From Pollenia angustigena (taxonomy: Eukaryota; Arthropoda; Insecta; Diptera; Polleniidae): a stretch of 64,000 nucleotides of DNA. The position numbers and the translations under genes were made by a program. The DNA lies in contig OV884060.1 of the NCBI GenBank assembly GCA_930367215.1, positions 208,075,253 to 208,139,252 of the forward strand, read 5' to 3'. The stretch's first letter is position 1. Each line of letters opens with the position of its first letter. This document shows positions 12,901 to 24,900 of the stretch, in pieces. Under the pieces are notes generated by a model. The model had not been told where the DNA came from. It worked only from the letters and a program-made list of their open reading frames with translations, and did not search any database.

Positions 12901-15900
12901 CCAGAATATTTTTAAAATTCTACGCAGGCAGCGATTTATGAACACCTGTAGCGATATGACATCCTTCTGCGCTGCATTGCACGATTCACATCCATAGAGA
13001 AGAGATGATTTTATGCAGGAGTTAAATATGTTTATCTTGGTTCTTTTCGAGATATGTGCTGATCGCCATATGGGGTTTAGAATACCAAAGGAGTGTTTAC
13101 CAGTTTTTATTCGGTTTGTTACGTCGTCTGCAGAAATTAATACTTGAATTTTACCAATTACCGATATTTATTGTTAAAATAAATGAACTAAATTCAAGGC
13201 ATTATCAATTTTTGAATTGCCCTTGCAAGAATATATAATTTTCTTCATCCAGCGAGTACGATTAATATCTCCTGAAGCTTTTATTGTTGGATAGGGGCTA
13301 GAACTACCGCCCAAAAAGATAAGAATCAGATGAAGCAATTCTCTATATTCCTGACCCCATGTTCTGTAACTATAGTGAGAACTTCTCGCATCGAAAAGAT
13401 GTGAAACAATATATTCCATCGTTTTTCGAAAAGTGAGAAAAAAGTGTGTCTGTAACTCATGTCGAAAACTATCAAAAGAGATTACGTCGTTACGTTATAA
13501 ATGTCATAACACTGCACTCGAAGCCGATGTGACATTGAAGACGTTGAAAACACCAGTAACACATATCGTTGAAGGCGACCAAAATTTACTAAAATTCAAA
13601 ATTTTTCAACGACGGCGGCGAAAATACAACCGTCGGCTTTACCAAAAATAATGTAAAGTGCGACTTTAATGTTTGTTGTTTGGAAACGAACTTTGTAAAC
13701 ATTCGTTTACATATTTTATAAAAATGTTAAAAGCAAAATAATTAAACTAGAAAAAAATGTGCCAAGAACAAAATATCGTCGCAGGAATTAAAGAACGCTG
13801 TAACTGACAAAAAATCGAAAATACGTTTTTTTGCATCATTTTTATCAGAAAAAAATGCTGCGTCGATTGGTCCCGGTACCATATTTGTATGATGAAAAAA
13901 AATTCACTTACGCAAAAAAAAAAAAATTAAAAATAAATGCTGTAAGCCGCAAAATCACCGGGAATAATAGACTTGAGAAGAAATGTTTACAGCCAATATA
14001 TAAAGCAGTGTTCGAAAATAAACACTAAATATCGTTTTTTAATGTTCGGTTCGGTAGATTTGTGGAAAACACAAACGCTAATAGTGTTTGTGTAGAAAAA
14101 CATTAAAAACATAACGTTTCCCTGTTAGTCATCTTTCGAACACAAAAATATTACTGTTTTTATCAAACTCAACAAAAGATGTGAACATTTAATTCCGTTC
14201 GGGTTTTTTTGAAAATCCACAAACTTCAATGTGTTCGGTTCGGCTCGTTAATGTTCGTCCCTTTTGGCTGGTAAAAAAAAAACAATTTTACAAAAACAAA
14301 ATACACACACGAAAAAAAAAATTATAGAACATTAAAATATAATGTTTGTCTACAGTATCACTACAATTGTTCTGTTTTTTAACGAAGAACCGAACAGTAT
14401 ATAATGTTCGTTTCTTTCTTGAAAATAGTTACGAACGGTATTAAGGGTTGTGTATGTCTACACAATCACTAAAAAAAATAGATATCGTTCCTGGGTGTGT
14501 GAGCCGAACGTTAAATAATGTACTGTTTATTTTCGAACACTGACTGTTTGGTAATAGATAAAATAGAACGTGAACTTTTTTTCTTTAATCTATTACCAAA
14601 CTGCCGTAGGCGTATCTTAAATACACCAAACACAATAAGGGTGAATGTTCCAAATGGTGTTTTCTTTTCTAAAAAATAATGATGCATTATAGTTGTGTAA
14701 TATATTTATTAGGTTACACGAACCCTTACAAAGAGATACATTTTTCTAAATTACAATGGAACAAAATAATTGCTACGTTTTACACTCAACACGAATGTGT
14801 ATTTAGCGTGTTAAATATTGAATGCAAAGTTTGTACTAAAAGCGATATTCACCACGCTTGTAGCAATTTTCAACATTTAATTTTCTTACAATTCCAATAA
14901 GCGTTAACAGCACTGTTCGTGAGTTTATTTGACAGTTCAAAGCAGGGAACTCTTCCTACAAAAATGTTGCGGACACACTTTTTCTGTAAACTGGCGAGTT
15001 ATTTCCTTACGTGACAGCTAGTGCTCGCCAAAAAAAAGTTAAAGAAACCATTTAGTGAGAAAAACAGCTGTTTATTCAATATATGGAGGGTTCAAAAGCT
15101 GAACCGAACCAAGTCATAAAATAAAATGCATATATGTATTTCAAAACTGGTGTGAAATTCTTCGCAAAGTTTAACTCTATCGAGTTCTGTAACGGACTAA
15201 ACCAAAAAGTTTTTCGTTCCAAAGGTAACGGTAATAAATCCATATCAATGGCTCCAGCAATTAATGGAAATTCACTTACTCAAACTCAAAATATTATCGA
15301 ATTTTCATTTTTGACTTGGTTCGCTTCAGCTCTGAGCCCTCCATATGGCATTTTTGTTTTATTTCACACATTTCAAACGAAAAGTTTCTCGACGCGAGAG
15401 TTAAAGAACGTGGGCACTGGTTGCATTATCTTCAAGCTGGCCTTTAATTAATAAAATGCTCAAATCTTCATGTATTGGTACATGAAAATACCATCAATGT
15501 CACTACTTCTGAAACTGATTTTCAGAATTTATTGGACGGCATAGAACTACATCGTAAGAACCGTAACTAATGATATGTAAACAAAGCAAAAGCAAAACAT
15601 TTGATTTTTAATCCAAATTTTTAATATTTTTAATTAGGCTTAAGTTCATGAAATTTAATTTTTCATTAAATTATTTTTATGAAGAAAGGAAAGCAAATTT
15701 CGATCTGCCAAATGTTAGAATACAATTTGGTTTAAGGATTGATGTTTGACTATTGACGGCAGTAGTCGTCGATGGCTGCGAGTGTAAGACGGCAAATCCA
15801 TCTGAGGAGATCGAGTGGTTGCGATCGAAACATGTCATGGTAACCTGCCGGCCGGGGTTCGAGCCCCAGCCACGTCAAGAATGAAAGATTATCAATAACA

Positions 15901-18900
15901 ATTGAGGGGCTTAGAGCACAAGGGGTTTAAGTGCCTTTTTCTAAAATTTAGTTTACTTATGGAATTATAGGTATAGTTCGGATAAGTTGTTCAGAGCACA
16001 AGAGGTGAATGCAGAATTCTCATCCGGACGCTAGATATAGTGAACAATTCAAGCACTTGACATTAAAATACCTGCTTCGCTTGGAGTACAAGCGAAACAA
16101 CCGCTTTTGTCTCATTATTTAAAATAAGTCACTTGAACCCCTTGTGCTTTAAGCCCCTCAATTTTAATTAATTTTCATGTTGTAAAATTCCTTACTTCAT
16201 AAAAATAATTTAATGAAAAATTAAATTTCATGAACTTAAGCCTAATTAAAAATATTACAAATTTGGATTAAAAACCATAAATAGTTCAACAAAATAACCA
16301 CAATACTAATTATCATTTGATTTTTATTTATATAACTCAGGAACGGTAAGAGCAAATTCAAAAATATTTGTTATTTTATTATTTAGAATTAGTTGATCCT
16401 TCACTTTCTTCACTCTTCTCTTTCTCTACCTTTTTCATTAAAGGGATTCCGAGTGGAAGTGTGCCCTTTGGCTCATAACCTTTCTTAACCTAACTTAACC
16501 TAACCTTCAAAAAATTTTAATAGTTATAAAGTGCTATTTACAAAATTTATGGACAAATTTCGAAGAATCATAATGTAGGGTGCATAATTAAGCAAATGCA
16601 TTGCAAAAACTTATAGTCCTTGTACACCAAAATAAAGCTTGGACATTTTTCTTTCAAGTTATTTTCCTTAATGTGAAGAAAATCAGAGGTTTTGACAAAG
16701 TTATTAAGAAAACGGATTTTTGCCAAAAATTCGAATTGAGCGACCTAAATCTAAACCTCGTCCGAAAAATCTGAAAAATTAGATGGGGTGACAAAAAAAA
16801 GTAGCAATATACAGGATTTACCTATTTATTCCCCAAAAGGACTGTACACTGGACATAACACCTGTCCGATAAAATTTTTTTTTATTAAAATTTCAACGAT
16901 AAGTATTAAATTTTGTTTGTATCTCTTTTAGTTAAGGAGATATGAGGTTAACGAATTTACACCTTTTTACCTCTTTTACGCCCTTAACAAAAATCCCGTC
17001 TTAGTGCATCGATTTGCCGTTTAGGCTGTGAGTTGATGAATCAGTCAGTCAGTAACGGTTTAATTTTATATATCGCTCATTTGCTGCAACGTCGTCACAA
17101 CTCAAATAATGATCATTAATGTAGAAAAATATAAACTGATTTTTAAACTATTCAAAGCCGATTTAAAATGAATCAAACTGGTTTAAAACTGTTTATAATG
17201 CACACGCAGAATTTTGTTGCAAAAAAAGTTTCTCAAAATCCTTCTCTTTCATGTAAGAAATTTACAAAACTGGCAAATTTAGTTCGATAAATAACACAAA
17301 AAAAACATGCATTTCAGATAAACCTAAATCCAAAATACAAAAAATTAATTAATCCGAATCCAAAACTCAAACAAAAAAAAAAAAAATTATTAAATATATA
17401 AAACCTGTTTAATACTAAATGTTAGTTTCAAGTTAAAATAGTGTAGGAATTGTTACAAAAACAAAAAGAATTCTAAAGAACCAAACACAAACAAACAAAA
17501 AAGAATTCAAAATTATAATAGGAAGTAGTATTAAATAAAATGAATGTCGTTTAAATCATAAATGAAAGAAAATGTGTGCTTGTGTAGTGTTAATATTGCC
17601 TGATTAATAATAAAATTTGGTTTTTTTTTTATTTTACTTTTTTTCGTTTAGGAAAACTGTAGAAACTAAAAGTGTTTTTAACTTACGGCTTTCATTATGC
17701 TTTTATCCCAGGCCACACAGGATTCCAAAACGTACAGAGCCATTGCTAGTTGGGCAGTGGTGTGAGAGCGTGAAACAGCATCACGCCATGACACCAAGCC
17801 TTTGGGAATATTTTCGATTTTTTCATCTTTGTCGCTATCACAATTGCTGGATGGGGAATCACCGCCTGAATTGTTCTCATTGTTGCCTGAGTGCGACTGG
17901 GAATTAAGGTCATTACTGCTATTGGCATTTGAGGCTGCAGCGGCATTGTTGGCATTGTTTGCTGCTATGGCCATGGCCCGTTCGTTAAAGGCTGAGGGAT
18001 TGAAGGATTGTTGTTGTTGCTGTTGCAGCAGAGCCTGTTGTTGTTGTTGCTGCTGTTGCATTTGTTGATAGTAGGCAGCAGCATTGGCCGAGTTTTGTGT
18101 TTGAGTATTTTGCTGATTTTGAGCAATGGCCGCTAAATGGGCATCACCCGTTTGAGCCCCTAAGGGGGGTTTCAAATAGCGCCTCTCTATGTTGGCTTCC
18201 AAGTCTATAATGCGTTCTCTTATCATTGGTATTATGCTTACAAAGTCCTCTTCTGTAATGTCAGCATCACTTTCCAAATTAAGTTCCGATTCTATTCTAG
18301 GAGGCAATTGCCAGTGCTTCAATTGCATCGAGGCAGAAGCGATTTTGTCTTCTAAGACTTCCAACTGTTCTAATAGAGCCATTTCTACACGTTTGGCTAT
18401 TTTAGGGGTCCAGTCAGTAGGCTTGTCCGGCAGCATGAACTCTTTATCATCCGGCCTTACTTCACCCATGGGATAGGGTAAGCCCAAAGGTATTTCTTGG
18501 CTCAAAAACCGCGTCAGATTATCTTTAAGTTCTTTTTCTCTTAAGCCCGTTGAGTTAAGAGAATTTATAACCTGTTGCAACAATTCCATAGTATCAATTT
18601 TCCACCAACCATAGCGCAAGTTACGTTTTACATAGCTGCCTTTTTGTTTTTTGGGAAACCCCTCTCGCTTGATTTCGTCCAAAATTTTAGATTCTTCCAG
18701 AGTCATTTGCAACGGTGTAGGAATATCATATTGTATGAAATTGCTTATATTGGCCAAAGACATTTGCTGCATATTTTGCAAGGATGACTGCAAAGCTTCA
18801 TCCAATTTCATTTCGAATTTGGGCTTTATGTCTTCGCCAAAATCTCCTTCACCTCCCCCTCCGCCAGTATCGCACAGGGAGTCCTTAGGAAAAGGAAAAA

Positions 18901-21900
18901 ATTTTATTTTCCTTTCGTTTTTTATTAAAATTTTCCCTTCTGATTCTCCATCACCCTCACCCTCCTCGTCATCGCATTCCATATTGTTATTGTCTTTACC
19001 TTCTTCATCTGCTTGTTCACTTTTCATTGTTGCTGCAGAATGATGACGAGGAGTCTCCAAGGAGTTTTTTGAATTTTGTAACTTTTCTTCAAATTCTTTG
19101 AGCTTCTTTTCAATGTCTGCCTCATTGAGGCCCGACAGGGATAGTATACATTCCGAAGTCAATTTTGTTACATCAGCCTTACAATCGTCCATGGTGACAG
19201 TGAAATATTGGACATTATTCGAGATATCCCAGGGATGACCCTGGATTTGATAACTAGAGCCACAGGTAATGTTGGCATACATCTTTTGAAATTCTTTTAG
19301 ATTGGTGGCATTTTGAGGTTCTGTGGTTGTTAATGGCACTTCACGATTAACAATGGAAAACCACTTGACTTCGGGTATTTCTGTAGCAAATATTGGCTTA
19401 ATGTCCGAGGGACCGGTAGATGAGACAATAATGCAATCGTCTTCTTTTTTGTCCTCCAATTTGCAATCGGTGTTAGGGGCACTACTAATGCTGGTGCAAA
19501 GATTTATTGTAGACGAAACGGTGGTAGATGTGGTGGGAATGGACATCGTGGAAGTTGTTAAAGTCGTAGAATTCATTTTATTCAAATCTGGTTTATCACA
19601 GTTTACAGTTATAGAATTCTGATTGAGATTTGTCATGAGAGGAGTTGATATTTGATTGAGGGCAGCTGGAGGTGGTATTTTCATGTCCACTTCCAATTCT
19701 TCTTTTTTAGGCGGCTGATTTAGTATGTTAACTGGTGGCAAGAGACCAGCTGCATCTGGTTTCTCCACTTTGGCTGTACCATTATTATCCACTTGTATGC
19801 CATGTGGCTGAATGGCCACATCATAATCATCATCGTCGTCGTCACGCAAATCGACTATTTCTGGTTCTATGCGATTTGTTTCGATGACATCATCATCTGA
19901 ATCATCGGCTGGATTGTTTTCTACAACATTTTCAACTGGTGGCAGAATATTGTTAGCAACGTTCGATGCTGCTGGTAGTGATTCCAATTCTTTCATTTCT
20001 ATATCCTGATTTTCCGCTTTATTATCGTTAGCATTCGTATCATTTTCTTGAGCCAACGGTTCTGGTGTCATATTTTGTTTTCTCTCTTCATCTTCTTGCT
20101 CCAGTATTTCATTGTATTGGAATAAATCGTTTTGAGCTGATTCCAAAGCTTCTATAAATATGCCTCCTGCCTTGGGTAGACGCCAATAACGTCTCCAAAA
20201 ACGATCTTGACCAAAGCAAGTGGCTCGTAATTGATTCGTGCTTTTCTCCAACACTTCCTTGCAGTTCAAAGAGGCTCTTATAATTTTATCCAGTTTCTTT
20301 TGTAATTCATCTGCGGAAAGTCTATTGTCTTCATCTTCTTCTACATTAGTTATTTCAGACTCAATGTCGGAAAGATCTTCGTCCATACCCACATCGGTTG
20401 AGGCATCATCATTTAAGCCTTTAATGGTTTTCTTGCCGGTTAGTAAAGCATTGATATCACCAGTCGCTGAACCTCCATTATGGTATGAATTGGATGTTAA
20501 ATCATCTAATTTGGCCATTTTAGTAGGCGAGATGTCACTTGAGGCCATTAAACAGTTTACAGATAATTTTCCATCTTCCAAATTACTAGGCAGGTTGATT
20601 AATTCCTTATCGCTTGTTTTCTGCGAACCATCTAAGTCCACGTCCATGGCTTCATCTTTGCTGGTATTGTTGTTCTGTTCGCTTGCAGTTTCCACAGAAG
20701 TAGTAGCGCCTGCAATATCTTCTGGCGAAGAAGCTTCTTTTTTATTTGCATCGTCGACCGATTCCTTCTCCAAACGTTCAGCATCTAATTTCTGTTGCGC
20801 TGCCATCGCCTGCATGGCTGCTTCGCGTTCAGCTTGTATCTTCTCATAAGCCTCTATTCTAGATTTACGCATGTGCAGAGCCTTATATTTCCTCACCTTC
20901 ATGTCTGTCATGTATTTTTCTTTGCGCATTTGATTACAGGTCTCCAAACTATTATCGATTTGTTTGAGTACCGCCTTGTTCATTAGCAAATCATTGCAGA
21001 GATGAGCCAATATTTGAGTTTTCTTTGTCGGATTGAGAGCCACAAATGGTCGATCTTTAAGAGCCAGTGACATCTTCCATGTTTCGTTTTCATGCAACAA
21101 CTTATAGTACTCAGCATTTTTTCCAGTGTGAACTACAGTTTCTGCATCAATTTGATGATGATCTGGCACTTTACGCTCCCGCTCACGATCCATTACTACA
21201 CCAAACATTTGTCGTATTTCTCCTGTAGCTGTGGCATATAAATAGATGCGTAATATTTCCGATACATTGGAATTGGTTATGTCAGCATTTCGTAGAGATT
21301 GTCCCAATAGGGTGGTATGGCGTCCCGGGTTTGGAATGCCCGGATCTTCTATGGCACACACCAGCAAATGAGTCATCACAGATAAGAGTTCCTCCTCAAC
21401 TTCAGCATTACTATCAACTACTAAAGCATCATGGAGATTCTGTAGGGTGGGTAGAGATTCCATATCTGTAAAAAAAATTAAATAAAAAAGTGAGAATTTT
21501 GTAATTAATTATTTAATTTCGAAATTGATTTGAAAATGCATTAAAAGTGTATTTTTTTAGTACTAAAAAACTTACCAAAGCCTAAGGTTTCACCAAAGTT
21601 GTGTAAGAATTCAAAGACCATTAAAAGATCCGCCATGGCTTGCCCAGGCAAACGATTACCAGCAATACGCTCTAGTTCGGGTATAGGATGTAATTGCAAT
21701 AATTCAGAATCCTCTTGGGGTTTTCTGTAAACGATGAAATTCAAATTATAAATTTAAAGAAGTATTTAAACATTTTATATGAAGCAACTTAAATCCCTGT
21801 ATTTAAACTTAAAAAATGTCAACTTATTTCGTATACTTTAAACAGCACCTCACCTTATTTGTGCTAAAATTTCAGCATCTCGTTTACGAGCTGCCAAACG

Positions 21901-24900
21901 CTTTTCCCTCATTATCAAACGATCCAAAACCATTTGATGTTTTTTCTTTTCACGTTCCTCAAATTTGCGTCGTAATTCCAATTGACGTATTAAAGCCATA
22001 TGCTGGCGTCTACGTTCACGTTCCATTTCGGCAGCCAATAGCATTTCCTTTTGACGATTGAGTTCCTAAAGAAAATTTTTAATTTAATCAAGATTTATAA
22101 ATTTTTTTATTTTACAAACGGAAACTTATGGAAAATGTTCTACTTGTTTTCATTTTTATTGTTTTATACTTTACAAACTACTCATCTAAAGAACAAATCT
22201 CTAAAAGTGATTTATTTGTAGGTTTTAAAAAATTTAATATTTTTTTATACCTGTTCTTTAGCTAAAATAGCTTCTTGACGTTTCTTTTCCTTTTCCTAAA
22301 TTAAACAATTTTAATAAAAAACATATAATTAACAAAGTGAATCGTTTGTTTGTTTGTTTGTTTGTTTGTTTTTAAGAAACAGTTTAGATTTTTTAACCAA
22401 GAATTAAATAAATTTTCAAAGCAAAAGAAAACAAAAATCAACAAAAGACAGATTTGAAATATGTGTGTATGAAATAGAGTAAATATTTTTATATAAAAAC
22501 AAACCTGTTGCTTTTTGAGTATTTCATCTTGTTTAAGGCGTTCCAATTCTTCTTGCTTCTTTTTACGGGCCTAAAATAAACAGAGTTCGAATTGAAATTT
22601 GAATTTCGTGTAAAAGAAAAGTATTTGTTTTTGAAATTACCTCTATGGCTTGTTGATTTTTAAATTCTTTTTCTTTTCGCTGCTGTTCCAGTTTCTCATT
22701 TTTCTCTAAACGTGCTTTCTCCTTGTTGCGTGCCAGTTCCTCTTTTTGCAATTTCTTGGCATCTCTTAAAGCCTGTTGCTGTTTGGCAATTTCAATGCGC
22801 TGTTCAACATTTAGAGTTTGACGTGTAAAGATTTTCAGGTCTTCTAAACGTTTGGCAACGTCCTCGTCAGTCATGCGAATGTAATCACCATCATTGGCAT
22901 ATGGTGGTGGTGCAGGTTGTAAGAAAGAGCCCACGATTGCCCGAGCCGAGAAACTGAAGTTTTCCCTTGTTAATTTCGAAGGATTCTTTTCCAAATGCTA
23001 GCAAAAATAATATAATTTTTTTTAATTTGTTTTATGTTTAATTGAAAAAATATATTGTAAGTTTTATCTTCTTTGGGAATAGTCTACTAAAAATTGATCT
23101 ACAAACTCACAGAGAAAACATGTCCCATGGTCTTTAAGGTTACATTACTACCGGGAGCATAGTAAACAACTTCGCCTTTGATTTGACCAGCCTTGGTAAG
23201 ACCCCGTATGACGGTTTCTCGTTTCCAGCCCAAATCCAATGGTATTCTAAGTTCGGTAACATTAAGGAGATTCGGTTCTTCACTTTCTGACTCCGATAAG
23301 CCGCTTTCAGCCGCAATACTTTCTGAATCTGTAGAAACCTCCATTTGAGCATTAGCTTCTGTTAAAGCCTGGCGTATTTTTTCCTAAATAAAAAGTTCAC
23401 AATTTTTATAAAAATGAAGCGTACGTAATTTTAACCCTCAACACTCACGATATCAGCGCCTTGTTGCAATAATTGTTGAGTGGATAGCATTGGTTTCATA
23501 CCCACTGCCCTTGATTGAGCGAGTAGCGAGGCAACAGTATTCTTCTTAGGTTTCGATACGCCTCGACCCAAATTTCGTGGACGTCCTTCTTTGAAAGGCG
23601 GCTGATTTGTTCTTTCATTGCCCATACCACCAGCACCACTGGCCGAAGAGGAATTGCTACTACTATTACCTCCAGTATTGGAACTATTCGCTGCTCCACC
23701 ATTACCACCACCGACACTACCACCGATACCGCCACCACCACCGCTACTCCCAAGAGCAGCAGTTATGGAACTTAAACTTTGCAAACTATTTGAACCCGTA
23801 TTGCCAGAGTTATTACCACCCGAACCGCCACTGCCACTGCTACCTGATAAATCATTACTGGACGATGATGATTTATCCGGTTTCATGGATAAATTAAGCG
23901 GAGCATCAAAATCTTCTATAGTAATGGTAGCTCCGGCAACATTCGAATTGGCTAACGATGTGTTCGATACTGAAGAAGCAGCCGGCTTTAAACTGAGATT
24001 AACGCCCGAGTTAAGATCAGTTGTACCGCTTAAATCGTGTATATCTTTATTTTTATTCGATAAATTATACGCTCCATTCGAGGTAATAGTAGGTGGCAAT
24101 TTAATAACCTCCACCCGATCCGAAGATGAGTCACGGCTCGTTCGGCCACTGCTTGGGCCCGTCAAGTCCAAGTGTGGCGTACTTTGGGACGATGAGGCCG
24201 CTGAGGCACCCGAAGATTTTGATGTGCTACTCGCTCCACCCAAGCCACTCAATGCCGCTATCTGGGCAGCAGTCAGTGTGGGAGGTAAGTTAGGCCCTGG
24301 TCCGGCATTGGCTGCGGCAGCTATGGCAGCATACTCCATTTCGAGTCTAGCCCTTTTCGCCGGGCTAAGACCTGAAAATGCAATGCAAAATGTTTTTGAA
24401 TCTGATACATTTTTTTGTTGTAGTTGTAGTGTTTGTTCTTGATCTGAAATGGTTTTTTTACGACCACGTGAAGTAGTACCGGGAATTTTGGGGCCCACGA
24501 TGGATGATGTGTACTTGATGATTTCCGTATCGGGTGGCAAGCGTACTCCCAACAAAGATGGATGGTCACTAAAATGTATTTTTGTGAGAATAATGTTTGT
24601 TTGTTATACATTCAACTTTCCAAAACTTACCCTAATCCTCCTGATGGCATAAAATCATTTGTTGTTTGCTTATTAGCTCCTACCGACGACAATGATGATG
24701 TAGACGTTGAGGATACTCCTCCATTGTTGCCTGTATTGGAAACTGCCGCAGCTGCTGCTGAATTACTAGCCGCAAAAGCATTCATGGCTGCTTGCATACT
24801 TTGTTGCGGTGTCATGCCCAGCGTGCCAAATTGTGACAATGAATTTAAAGCATTTAAAGAGGCATTATTTTTATCCTCATTTTTATTACGGGACAAAGAA

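Larger units (their letters stand above)
4362..17686. other. 13.3 kb tou intron 12 filled with transposon remains
   Basis: Bounded by the gtaagt donor at 17686-17685 and the acceptor at 4363-4362, or by the alternative acceptor at 3613-3612. Most other tou introns here are 60-210 nt, so this one is enlarged by insertions, which are listed separately. Stretches 4362-5260, 5485-6130, 8310-8570, 10600-10840, 13160-14000, 14605-15075 and 17080-17686 show only AT-rich sequence without recognisable content. Confidence 0.8.

Noticed and set aside
15134..15451. 105-codon open frame as a gene
   Set aside because: No recognisable similarity, lies partly inside an inverted repeat, and no start or splice context.
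15856..15867. A functional tRNA gene at the B box
   Set aside because: B box and D-arm-like motifs are present but no cloverleaf can be closed, and the unit is repeated elsewhere with long AT-rich tails, as in a SINE.
17802..20849. Several plus-strand open frames of 60-200 codons across tou exon 12
   Set aside because: Antisense shadows of the coding exon, with composition mirroring Q/D/E-rich tou sequence.
24366..24402. Possible 37-nt intron inside tou exon 5 on the minus strand (GT...CAG)
   Set aside because: Removing 37 nt shifts the frame, the length is below the usual minimum, and the open frame continues through it.
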